From Cryptomeria japonica (taxonomy: Eukaryota > Streptophyta > Pinopsida > Cupressales > Cupressaceae), in assembly GCF_030272615.1 (NCBI RefSeq), contig NC_081408.1, forward strand, positions 763,982,173 to 764,046,172: a stretch of 64,000 nucleotides of DNA, in the 5' to 3' direction. Positions 1 to 10,205 of the stretch are shown here, in pieces. Position 1 is the stretch's first letter. Every line of letters starts with the position of its first letter. The position numbers and the translations under genes were made by a program. Below the pieces are notes generated by a model. The model did no database searches. It was given only the letters and a program-made list of their open reading frames with translations, and had not been told where the DNA came from.

Positions 1-995
1 GTCCATGTGTTATTTTTCTCAATCTAATCTAATTCTTCTTCCATTGCTTTTAACCAATGTTCATCTTGACATGCCTCAATTACTGATACTAGTTCAACTT
101 GTGAAATTAAACATACCTCATTAGTTGTCAGTCTTCTTCTTGTCATCACTCCATTGTTCTTATCCCCAATGATTTGATCTTCAGAGTGATTCAATCTCAC
201 ATACCTAGGAGTCTTCTGACTCTCTATTCCTCTTCCCTGTTCTCCAATTACTGTAGAAATTTCTGATGTTGCCGGAGTAACTAGTTCAACTCTCTATTCG
301 GATAAAGGTGCTACCGGTACATATATAATCATTTCCATTGCTGGTTCCTTCTCATAAACTTTGATTTGACTTTTGCTCAACTCATCTACTTTAACATTAG
401 CACTCTCCATAATTCTCTACAATCTCTTGTTATAACATCTATATTCTTTTATTTCATTAGAATAACCAAGAAATATGCCTTCATCACATCTAGGATCAAA
501 TTTCCCAATAGTATCATCTCTCCTGATATAGCATTTACTACCAAAAATTTTGAAATACTTAACTGTAGGTGTATTGCCAAACCATAATTCATAAGGTGTC
601 TTACTGGTCTTGTCAGAAAAGTTATTAAACTCACCGGAAGTGAATTCTCCACCATGATCTGATCTCAAACATTTAATCTTGAATCCAGGGCCACACAAAT
701 CAGTATGAATAAGATCAAGAACATCATTTTCTTTATCTTGTATACTTCTAAAAGAGGTTCTGACTTGTTTACCCATTTGACATTCTTTACATATCGGATT
801 ATAGGGCTTCATAATCTTAGGTATATTATGAACTACCTTAGTTGAACTGATCTTCACAATGCAATCAAAAATCACATGACACAACCTTTTATTCCATAAC
901 CAACTCTCATCAATTTGTGTAATCAAACATGTCTTCTCACCAGAGTTCAAATGAAATATATTACCTTTTGTCTGTGTACCGGTTTCAATCTCCAA
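1..995 (-). pseudogene. pol: Copia A integrase (internally deleted) and start of reverse transcriptase
   Basis: The open segment 995-417 (192 aa) has the pre-integrase zinc region (LWNKRLCH near residue 33, CKEC at 69-72), then the first catalytic Asp in HTDLCGP (residue 99) and the second in SDHGGEF (residue 113). Normally some 60 residues separate these two; here there are 13. The stretch carrying the catalytic Glu is also missing, since the frame jumps from GEFNNF to SDKTSKTPYELW. Both losses keep the frame open. From 416 to 1 the frame continues with one stop through the linker (TPRYVRLNHSED) to the RT start (IEKNNTW) at the window edge. Integrase activity would be absent. Confidence 0.85.
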
Positions 996-1034
996 GTCAG
1001 ATCTGTTAATGATTTTGCATTTTCCATCCTTGAA

Positions 1035-1355
1035 CTATAATTGAAATCCCTTATCTACCAATTGTCCTACACTCAAAAGATTATGCTTCAAACCTTCAAC
1101 ATAATAAACATTGTCAGTATTGTTCTTACCATCCAATGATATAGTTCCTTTTCCTTTGATCATACATTCCTTGTCATCTTCAAATCTAACCAATCCACCA
1201 TCAAATTCTTGCAAAGAAAGAAAATTCCCTTTATCTCTAGTCTTATGATGTGAACAACCACTGCCAATTACCCATTCATCCTTCTCGTCAATTTTAGCAG
1301 CAAACACCTTCTCTTCCAATACATCTAGTACCCGATCATCTTCCTTGATAGCCAA
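1035..1355 (-). pseudogene. pol: Copia A aspartic protease and pre-integrase region, active site lost
   Basis: This 106-residue segment contains EWVIGSGCSHHKT, which aligns with the copia protease signature WLIDSGCSHHM seen intact in copia C at about 57750. Here the catalytic Asp of DSG has become Gly, so the protease could not cleave the polyprotein. It is followed by GKGTISL and LKHNLLSVGQL, conserved in copia polyproteins just before the integrase zinc domain. A stop follows at 1035, after which the integrase reading frame resumes. Confidence 0.85.
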
Positions 1356-1538
1356 GAATAGCCCTTCTTTTCCATTGTCGTATCCACTAGCAGAGTCTTC
1401 TGCTGGTTCATCATCTGAATTAGTAATGCCTTCCTCATCCGCTATGTAGCATGATTTGTCTCTATTTTTATTGAATCTATACTTGTTCTGATATCTAGGG
1501 TTAGGCTTAAATGATCTTTTAACTCTTTCTTCAAATCT

Positions 1539-2443
1539 TTAATTCCTTTCAGGACATCTAGATGCAAAATGACCAATCTTATTACATGCAAAACATTTAA
1601 AAGGTGCTTTTCCTTCATACTTACTTCCTATCGGTCCTTTTGGCACTCTTCTAGCAAATAGTGCTTCAAGTTGCTCAAACTCGTCATCTTCTCTCTTCAT
1701 ATCTTCTAACTCTTTTGCATATAAATTGTTCCAATCTTGCTTACCAATTGCAGATGTAGATGCATGAAAAGCAGGTTCAGTCTTCATAGCTCGAGAAGGT
1801 CCAAATTCCTCAAGCTCAAAAGTAGATAGTTTCCCAACCAAGGTATCTCTATTGATAGATGTATTAGCCATTGTTCTCAACTCATTGATAGCAGTAGCCT
1901 TCATTCTGTAAGCCAGTGGTAGGGCTCTTAGGACTTTAGAAACAATTTCATCTTCGCTTAGAGTTCCACCACAACATTGAATTCCCATAACAATCTCATT
2001 TACCCTTTCCATGAATGTAGTAATCCTTTCATCTTCTTCCATCTTTAGGTTCTCATAACTCACCCGGTAACCATCAAGTTTAGCAATCTTCACTGTAGGG
2101 TCACCTTCATTAAGAGTCTCTAACTTATCCTATATAGCCTTTCCAGATGATTGTCAGTTAATCCCATTATTTGTTGATCAGAAAGTGCACACAAGAGGGC
2201 TTCTCTTTCTCTACAATCATTCTCAATCTCCTTGTCCAGGTTTGCCGGAGGAGTATTACCAAATCCCAAATTATAGGGTGTGACACCAATTTGTGTGATC
2301 TCCCAAATCTCCTTGCCAAGACATCTCAAACAAGTCTCCAATTGAATCTTCCATACTATGTAATTTGTTCCATCAAGCCTCGGTATATCCCTTCTAAAGA
2401 TAGCTCCAAAAGAACTGGATGAAATTGAACTGTTAGTCGTCAT
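1539..2443 (-). pseudogene. gag: Copia A gag (capsid and zinc knuckle), broken
   Basis: The first segment (2443-2120) starts MTTNSS and holds the typical copia N-terminal pattern LDGTNYIVWK, with tryptophans of the capsid fold. After a stop near 2120 the frame continues 2093-1539 with the UBN2-type capsid region (VKIAKLDGYRVSYENLKM, ITTFMERVNEIV) and ends in a complete CCHC zinc knuckle, CFACNKIGHFASRC (C-x2-C-x4-H-x4-C), which binds RNA in the family. Gag forms the cytoplasmic virus-like particle. The start was chosen because the ATG at 2443 lies about 45 bases inside the primer site and precedes the conserved motif. Decayed and non-functional as read. Confidence 0.85.
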
Positions 2444-2488
2444 AGGATTTTCCTCAAGCGGTTAAGCTTTCTGTAGAGAGGACCAAAT

Positions 2489-2500
2489 CTCTGATATCGA
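2489..2500 (-). promoter_or_regulatory. Primer binding site of copia A (degenerate)
   Basis: The plus strand reads CTCTGATATCGA, two bases from the LTR edge. The minus-strand complement matches the 3' end of initiator Met-tRNA (TGGTATCAGAG) at most positions, with two transitions. The position next to the LTR supports the call. Confidence 0.6.
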
Positions 2501-2501
2501 T

Positions 2502-3698
2502 TGTTACACAATTCAGATAATCAGAAGACAACTGAGAGGGGGGGGTGAAACAATTGTCATAGATTACCAGAAGCATTAGCAATTTAAAATTTGATACCAG
2601 AACTCAAAACAATAATATCAGAATAGCAGTTAATCCAATTAAGCATAAACAATAATCACAGAATAAAAGCCATCCACACAACACCAAGATTTGTACGTGG
2701 AAAACCCAGTAAAGGGAAAAACCATGGTGGGAAACCTACCCACAATAAGTATGCGAATTACAATGAAGGGGAATACACTTGCAGGAAGGCCAACAACCTA
2801 GAGCACACTTCTCATCATGAAAGGAGTCTCACTAACTACATACAAATCCAAACTACAATCCAGAGAAGTGTTGAACTGTGAAAGATAGCATCTCCTATGC
2901 CAGAGTACAATTCTAGTTAAGCTCAATACCAGAGGACTAAATCCTCATACACAAACCCAATTCGATCTCCAATGATCAATCAACTCCTTTTCCTGAATGA
3001 TATTACATTATTCACACATTACATTCCTTAACCATGACCTCTTACATTAACCATGATGATCTACACTGAGATCTTACATCTATATATATACAAAACATTG
3101 ACCATAAACAATTAGGTCAGTCACCAGACAATAAACCAATTACATAATTACAAACCATATTGGCCTAAGGCCATACAAATAATATATAAGACACCCTAGA
3201 ATTACATCAATAGGTCCTATCCACATGTTACAACAATGTCGGTCCATAACCTAGATCAATCGGGACCAAGTATAGGTCCACACGCTTCAGAAATGATCTC
3301 CAAACGCCAAGTCTCGAACATGATCACCAACAACATGCTGAAACTCTATCAAAAGTTGTACCAACACCACTTAAGCAATTCATCAAAAGATATTCACCAA
3401 AAGCTCTCCTGATGAAACCCTCGCCAAAACCAACAACCAAGCTTCTAAGCAAGCAGGATAACATCCAATCACCAAAATAAATCCAATGAACCAGATATGA
3501 ATATAAGCATCATGAGCAAGCCAATTCCATCATTAGATTATACCGGAGCCTACCGGATCATGTCAAATCCAAGTTAACCAAAAACCAATCAACCTATCGG
3601 GACCAAAAGGGTGTCGGTAAAGCATCCAAATAGATAGTGTTGACATCAATGACAAAACATCAATGCAACACATAATAAATTCCACCAAATTGCCAACA
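2502..3698 (-). repeat. 5' LTR of copia A (about 1.2 kb)
   Basis: The plus strand starts TGTTACACAA directly after the primer site complement and ends GCCAACA at 3698, giving TG...CA ends. It contains a conserved block at about 2690-2760 (GTGGAAAACCCAGTAAAGGG and GTGGGAAACCTACC on the plus strand) that recurs in the LTRs of copia C and in the LTR fragment at 25118-26330. The last 70 bases resemble the end of the copia C LTR (GTTGACATCAATGACAA in both). Confidence 0.8.
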
Positions 3699-3731
3699 CT
3701 TAAATCTGGAGAAATCTCAAAAAGGCAAGAA

Positions 3732-4375
3732 ATGAAGTTCCTTTTTTGGAACTTAAGGGGTTTAAACAACCCTCAGAAGCAGTATGCTCTTAAGCAATGC
3801 ATTGTAACCAATAAGGTTGATATTATTTTAATTCAGGAAGTGAAAATAACCTATCAAAACTTTGCTTCTCTTGTGGACAGTTTGTGGCCTGGTGTTGCCT
3901 TCTATTATAGTGAGGCGGAAGGCGCTTTGGGTGGTGTGGTGACTCTCTAGGATAAAAGTAAGTTGGATGGGAACACAGTTGCCTTTTATCACAACTTTCT
4001 TGCTATAAGGTCTGCTTTGAATATTTTTTCCTGGTACTTTTTCCACATATATGATCCCAATACTAGAAATGGTCGGGCCCTAGTCTAGGAGGAAATCTCT
4101 ATCTTCATGATTGATAATAAAGAGGCAAAGTTCATTTCATCGCTGGCTTCAACACCCTTTATCCCTCAAAGAAGTTGGGCAGTCTAACTGATTATAGTGA
4201 TTGCATACTTGACTTTGTTGACTTCATTAGGAAAAATGACATGTTAGATCTTGATCTTTAAGGGAATCCCTTCACCTGGTCTAATAATAGAAAAGGTTCT
4301 AATCTTATTCAGGTCAAGCTGGATAGATTTCTGGTCTTATCTAAGTGGGACCTCAGTTGATTCTTGAGGAGGTCA
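3732..4375 (+). pseudogene. LINE endonuclease domain (AP-endonuclease type), broken
   Basis: The ATG at 3732 opens with MKFLFWNLRGLNNP, the N-terminal Asn motif of the L1-type endonuclease that nicks target DNA, and continues to LIQEVK, the catalytic Glu motif. A TAG at 3948 replaces the Trp of LWD. In later frames FIAGFNT (the GDFN motif, with the Asp missing), FTWSNNRKG and LDRFLVLSKWDL are visible up to about 4355. The ATG overlaps a TGA in the preceding frame (ATGA, 3732-3735), where ORF1 would end in a Lys-rich tail. The same start-stop overlap occurs in the full-length LINE at 47439-47442. Confidence 0.8.
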
Positions 4376-4424
4376 GGATTCCCCTATCCCCCCATGCTGA
4401 CAAGTTTTTCTGAGCTAATAATTC

Positions 4425-5580
4425 CTCCAGGTTCTTCAGTGTCAAGTTGGCCTACAATCTTCTCATCACTCCTACCAATAATTTCTATAGCTGGAGGAAA
4501 GTTTGGAATTCAAGGCTTATTCCAAAAATAAATTTTTTTTGGTGGACGACTCTCCATGGGAAGATCCTAACCATTGATAACCTTAAGAGGAGAGGCCTTC
4601 TGATGGCCAATTGGTGTGTGTTGTGTAATAGTGTTGAGGAAAGTATCAATCATCTCTTTATTCATTGCCCCTTCACCTCCATGGTCTGGTATAAAGTCTT
4701 ATAGAAAATCAACATCACCTGGACCTTCTTAGAAGACTTGCAGTAGTTTGTTATCAACTGGGAGTGCCCGTCATCTCACCCCCCAATCAAACAGTTTTGG
4801 AAACTTATCCCTCCTCATACCTGCAAGAATATCTAGAAAGAAAGGAATAACCAAATCTTTCATGATGCCAACAACTTTGTGGACACTGTGTTCGGCATAA
4901 TGGAAAAGCTTCTTAGGGAGAATGCTTTGGTCTACAAATGGAAATACCTGCAATACGCCCCTTTGGAGATGGATTGCAATTGGGTTAGGAAATGGAATTT
5001 GCCTAACTACTTCCTCCAATATGACAATTCTAAAAGGTTAGATAGATTCAAGACTAGATGGTCGGCCCCTTCCCCCTCATGGTTTAAACTCAACTTTGAT
5101 GGTGCCACTCACAGTGGGGTTGCAGTGAGAGGTGGAATCATAAGAGACAACTTGGGTAATTTGGTTTTGGCCTATGCTAGAAATTTTGGTTCAGCCTCGA
5201 GTAACATGGCTGAAGCCATAGCACTCTTCTAGGGTCTTAAATTGGCTCTCACTATTGACTCTAAAAGATTGATCATTGAAGGAGATTCTAAGTTGATCAT
5301 TGAGGTGACCAAAGGTGCTTTCGAGATTAGCTGGATGATTCGCAACATTCTCAAGGACATATGGTCTATGATTATTTGGCTAGAGGAATTTCACATTCAA
5401 CACATTTATAGAGAGCGAAATACAATGGTGGACTCCATGGCTGTGACGGGCCTTGAGATGAAGGGTATGAGGTGCTAGAGACACTTGGCCTCGCTTTCTG
5501 ACAGACAAAAATCCCTCATAGGGAGAGATCAAAACTACCATACTGACCAATGAATTGCTATGGTTTAGTTTACAGGTGAA
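4425..5580 (+). pseudogene. LINE zf-RVT and RNase H domains (copy 1)
   Basis: FSVKLAYNLL at about 4437 starts the zf-RVT region. IPKINFFWWTTLHGKI and the cysteine pair CVLC, then HLFIHC, form the zinc-binding pattern. RNase H follows at about 5080: LNFDGATHSG (first Asp), NMAEAIAL (Glu), IEGDSKLI (Asp) and HIYRERNTMVDSM (last Asp), so all four catalytic acids are present. TAG stops at 5230 and 5476 stand where the related copies keep Trp (LLWGLK, RCWR). The protein would degrade the RNA strand during second-strand synthesis. Similarity to copies 2 and 4 continues about 30 codons past RCW. Confidence 0.85.
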
Positions 5581-5976
5581 TATACTGGTCTATCTGGGGG
5601 ACCATGATGAAGGTGGGAAATTCAAATTTGAATTGGTTGGATTTTTCCAAGGTGGCCAACGGTGGTCCCCATACTCTGCACCGCTTTGACCTGGCGATGA
5701 CATTCTTGCCCACCTCTACAAGTGATGTCGACAGTTTCGAGCTGCATCCTTTAATCATGAATATGATAGGCCCGAGTAAGTACAATAATTATTGCGTTAA
5801 CTAGAGTTCGAGAATTTTCCAAAATGAATTTTTTGCAAGTTTGCAGAAGAGATAAGAGGTGTCATTTCGCATGCTTATCGGAGCTGGCGGGTACTTGCAT
5901 TGGGAAGAACCACAACTGATAATTATTGTCAATTTTATCACACTTCATCTAAAATTTTGTTGCCCATTCTTGCTCT

Positions 5977-7542
5977 TTGTGTTGGTTTCTTTCTCTGCAA
6001 GTCCATAATTTGTTCGGCGTTGCTTATCAACATCACTCTGGAAGAAACATATATGGGGGGGATTTAGTCCAGGTTGACACGGAAATTATTGATGAGAGAA
6101 TCCGCAATGACCCTTGTGTGTGGATATATATCAAGGAAGGGGGCATTGTTCTGTTCATGGAAGCCATGATTGGGTTTGACAAAAGTCTTTCCATGTAATT
6201 TGTTAATAGTTGGAATGATAGGAGAGTCATCATGGGTGATATCTCCTTTGAAATTAATGAAGATATCATAGCCCAGGCCACGGGACTGTCTACCGAGGGT
6301 AGGAAATGGAAGAATACTAGCAGGGTCACCGGCAAGACCAACATAAATAGATTCTTCAAAAAGGGTGAGGAGTCAATCAAGCTGCGAGGGGGCTTCAACA
6401 GAGATTGTCTTCCTTATCCGTGGGACCAGATGTGTAAAATTGTCATGAAGTATTTTACCCTTGAAGGTAGATATGGGGTTTTCTATTAGTACCACTTCCC
6501 ATTGCTTAATCATTTCCATAACCATGATATTATTTCCTTTTCCTTCTTTTTACTGCATGCGTTGGAGTCCATTGTTAAGGATGTTCGACAATGTATGAGT
6601 CAGGATAGAAACTTCACTATCCTTCACCAGGGCTTAATGTTTTGTCTTTATAATTTCCACCAGGCCCTTTGTTCGCCCAAACCTATCTCTGTCCAGTCTG
6701 CCCCCTCCTATCTGGACCCTTCTGGTGACCCTGCTAGTGTTAAAAAGGGAAATAAGAAGATCTGGAAAAAGCCCAATACCCCCTGTTAATCCCCTTGCCA
6801 CACACCCCTCATTTCCCCTACTAAAATTGGGGAAAAAAACAAATGTAACCCATCTACTACCAAAGTTGCCTCCAAAAAACCCAGAAATGATCCCAAGGTC
6901 CTTTTAGTTGAGTTTGACGTGGAGGATGGTGAGACCCCTTGTAGGTCCCATAGAATTGCTGCTAAACCTCACATGAAACAACTTGTAGTGAGAAAAAACT
7001 ATGTCAAAGATGATATGGAAGATCCAGAGAAGGAGGACAGTGATAAGACCGAGGATGACATGGAGGCCATAGAGGTTTCAGAGTCTTCTAAGCTAGACAC
7101 CAATGCTCCTGACTCTAAGACTTTGCAGGAAGAAAGTAAGAACACCTCTCCTTTATTTGCTACTCCACCCCCCCCCCCCCCCCATGATAAAGGTAAATGG
7201 ATCTATGAGGAAGATGGGAGGAAGTCTGAGGGCATTCAGACTGCTGCTGATGGAGGTGAAAAGGTGGAGGTTGTTCAATGTGTGGGCTGTAAAGCCATTT
7301 CTGAGGATCTAAACAATGTGAAAAAGATGCTTGACACTCTGGATAAGCACTTCAACAGAATTGCGAAATTTTCCCTGAAGGTCATGCATTCATTGACCAC
7401 TACTTTGTGTCTTCTGCATCATGATAAAGAGAACTAGGGAGGTTTGCAAGGTGACACCATGAAGGATCTATTTGAGTTCCTTGCACATGATTGGACCAAA
7501 CTGTTGTTGTCCAAGCACATGGAGACTGGAAAAAATGAATAA
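5977..7542 (+). pseudogene. ORF3 of the LINE, copy 1: undescribed protein with C-terminal coiled coil
   Basis: One reading frame of about 520 codons, interrupted only by stops at 6196, 6487, 6787 and 7435. It lies downstream of RNase H. The N-terminal domain carries WIYIKEGG, FEINEDIIAQATGLSTEG, LPYPWDQMCKIVMKYFTLEG and ILHQGLMFCLYNFH; copy 2 matches it almost residue for residue. The middle is acidic and proline-rich, with a basic TPCRSHRIAAKP motif and a homopolymeric Pro run at about 7167. The C-terminal part holds a heptad-like helix and ends LFEFLAHDWTKLLL. I do not recognise the family. The N-terminal domain is faintly like plant transposon-associated (plant-mobile-domain style) proteins, but this is unproven. 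The Arg/Lys motif could bind nucleic acid (inference). Confidence 0.7.
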
Positions 7543-7945
7543 TGGGTGCTTTCTTCCATTTTTGCTTATGGCTTCGTTGTTGGATCTGATGGATCCTGGT
7601 CTTGTTTAATTTCATCATCAGCCTTGAGTGGTTTATTAAGACTCTTACTATTTTTTCCAAGTACTTCCGTAAAAACAATATACTTATTAATAGGGTTAGT
7701 TGGTTTAATGTTAGTTTCTTTGTGGATATATGCTTTTTTAGACTTTATATGGACAGGATTGCCATCAATCTTGTGATTTTCTATAGTAGTAGGTGGAATA
7801 TGTTTTTGATAGTTAAGATAGGGATTGGCTGAGACTCTGTCATTTGGTTGTTGTTATTGTGTTGTTAATGCTCTCTGTAAGAATTGCTCTGTAATCCAGG
7901 TCAACCCCCTAGTTTTGGCAGTTTTTTCATCAAAAACATTTCTAA

Positions 7946-8959
7946 TTATCAAATTTCTATTTTTTGATTAATTAATTGATTAACCCTATCTAAAATATTA
8001 ATTATATTTTATTATTTGATTAATTACAATTAATTTCCTTAATTAAATAATCTTTATTATTTAATTAATCACATTTCTAATGTTTACATAATTTCATTTA
8101 AATTAATTAACTCATTCCTCCAATTCCCCAAATTCGAATTTCAAATAATTCTATCTAAACTCATTTCTATCAAATTCACAATTCCCCAAATGTGGATTTC
8201 AATTAATTTCATCTAATTCCAAATCATCAAATTCACATTTCACCAAATCTAAATTTCATGTGCATTTCAAGATTCGAAAGTCCAAATTCAAATCCAAATT
8301 GAAAATGAAAATCAAATTCAATTTAAAAATCCTACAACATATGTTGAAATCATATCTGATTAATCAAATCAGTTGACTAATTTGTTAACTCAGTTAACTC
8401 TCCAATCACCCCTTTTCATTCCAAATCACTTTTTTTTACTGATTAATCAATCCACTTATCTCCCCGATAAATCCAGTCTTCTATTCCATCATCTCAGTCA
8501 ATTGACTAATCAATTGAGTCATCTATCTAATCTATCTAGTTGAATACTCAATCAAATGAGTTAACAAGTCAATCAATCTAAGTTAAAAAAATCAATCAAC
8601 TCTGTTAACTCATCAATCAATCTCAGTTCACTCCCAATCAGGACTTGAGTTCAAAATCCCTCCCCATCTATGTTGAAAATCTATATAAACAATTTCATTT
8701 TCTCAAATCAAGCTAGATCACACTCTTCAAAGCAATTGCCAATCTATGCGGGAATTTCAGTGCAATACCTGAGAGCCACCTACACCAACAATTTAGAGAA
8801 GAACAATGGAAGCTAAAATGCAATTAAGGGGGTTTTTCAATTATTTATTTGTTTAATTCTTTTATATTTACATTTATTCTATTGGTTTATGTTTGAGTTT
8901 GTTTAATTAGTTAAGGATCTGTGATTGTCCTCATTTCCTAATTAGCTCATATGACTTTT
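7946..8959. other. AT-rich spacer with a promoter-like site
   Basis: No coding sequence is visible. The left half is runs of TTAATTAA-like sequence. From 8340 there are many short GTTAACT, CAATCAA and AGTCAAT words. TCTATATAAAC at about 8684 is a good TATA-like box, followed by an LTR R-like leader (CTCAAATCAAGCTAG), so part of this could be a decayed LTR. I found no matching LTR partner. Confidence 0.4.
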
Positions 8960-10205
8960 AAGCATGAAAACAACAATAATAGCTCTAGTCTCCAAGTCTA
9001 TGATGATAATTGAATTAGGTGTGAACTCTATAGTCTTCCTTGTTGCCCCATGAGTGATTTGATAGATGGAAATAAGATTATTTGTCAAGTGAGGTACACA
9101 CAACACATCATTGAAGGTGTTATCCCCAATAGAAATAGATCATTTCCCAATCACATTCATATATGTGTGATTTCCCATCAAAATTAGTGGCATGTTGCAA
9201 GGTTCAAATGAAGAGAATGTAGACTGTGAAGATGCCATATGATGAGAAGCTCTCGAATGTAGAAACAATCTCCCTGAATCATGACAACAAGGAAGTGGAA
9301 GGAGTTGAATCCTTCTTCATTTAAGTGAATGGCAAATCGATGTTGTTCTTCTTGATGATGTTTGTCAACTCATCAATTTTCTTAGTGTGGCAATGATGCA
9401 CATCATGACCAAATTTCTTTCAATATGAACAAGTTGGCCTCTCCTTCTTAGGTGGATTTCTCTTCTTGGAAGAGGACAAAGTATGCCTTGTTGTGGAGAG
9501 GATGATTGTACCTTATCTTGTTGTGTCCTTGGCTTAAACTACTTTTGCTTCTTGTTGGAACCCTTTCCTTGATTCCCTTGATTGGCCACCAAATCTTTAG
9601 ACTTTGAAGACTTGAGAATCTCCATGCCCATCAACTTTGATTTCTCTAACATCAACATTTATGTGAATGCATCAAATGATGTTATAGTGAAAGAACTACC
9701 CATTGACAAGTGATGTGTTTGGAAGCTAGAAACGAATGCTTCATATTCTGATGGAAGCTTTCCCAACAAATTATAGACCAACTGTGCATCCTTCTTGTCA
9801 ATGCCACAATCCTTGATCCATTCTCTTAGCTCGTTGGTTTTAGTGACATAATCTTGGATTGCATCAAATTTATTGGGGTCTAGCATTGTGAGATCATTGT
9901 CAAGATGATAGCCCCTAATCTCATCAACTTGGCCATACAATTTACCAAAGATGTCCCAAACATCTTTAACTGTTTTACACTTTTCAATGTGAAAGATGAG
10001 TTCCTTTGATACATATTTCCTCAAAGTTACAATAGCCATAATGTTTTTAGTGAGCCATTCCATTTGGAAATTAGGATCAGCTAGTGTCGTAAGAGTTCCA
10101 TCAATATAATGAGTTAATCATTTTTTTCATTAACATACTCCAAGCATCAATTTTCCAAGAAGCATAGTTATGTGGAGTTAAAAGAGGAAACTTAGGAGAA
10201 CCCAT
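8960..10205 (-). pseudogene. gag: Copia B gag with broken zinc knuckle and protease remnants
   Basis: The minus-strand ATG at 10205 gives MGSPKFPLLTPHNYASWK, a typical copia gag start. A frameshift near 10110 leads into the long open segment 10063-9659, which has the UBN2 capsid pattern (HIEKCKTVKDVWDIFGKLYG, LPSEYEAFVSSF). Around 9420-9380 a degenerate zinc knuckle follows (CSYWKKFGHDVHHC, second Cys lost), and then scattered protease-like words. Nothing recognisable as integrase or RT follows, so the copy is truncated at its 3' side near 8960. The nearest matching primer site and LTR edge are at 12979-12992, which would require a 2.8-kb leader. Confidence 0.75.

Larger units (their letters stand above)
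1..3698 (-). mobile_element. Ty1/copia retrotransposon A, 5' part, cut by window start
   Basis: Reading on the minus strand from 3698: 5' LTR, degenerate initiator-Met-tRNA primer site, gag, protease, integrase and the first residues of reverse transcriptase, in copia order (integrase before RT). The rest of RT, RNase H and the 3' LTR lie left of the window. Frames are broken by stops and frameshifts, so the copy is dead. The right edge abuts LINE ORF1/ORF2 sequence at 3699, so the element appears to have inserted into an older LINE just upstream of its ORF2 start. The left target duplication cannot be checked. Confidence 0.9.
3699..7945 (+). mobile_element. ORF3-type LINE, copy 1 (RT deleted)
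   Basis: In plus-strand order: last codons of ORF1, ORF2 endonuclease, a jump at about 4375-4430 that removes the whole reverse transcriptase, then zf-RVT, RNase H, a linker of about 400 bases, ORF3 (to 7542), and a 3' UTR ending GGTCAACCCCCTAG then ATCAAAAACAT at about 7945. The same right half occurs in copies 2, 3 and 4 (33126-39567). It has no poly(A) tail. The 5' end was destroyed by copia A. It is non-autonomous as it stands, because no RT is encoded. Confidence 0.85.
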
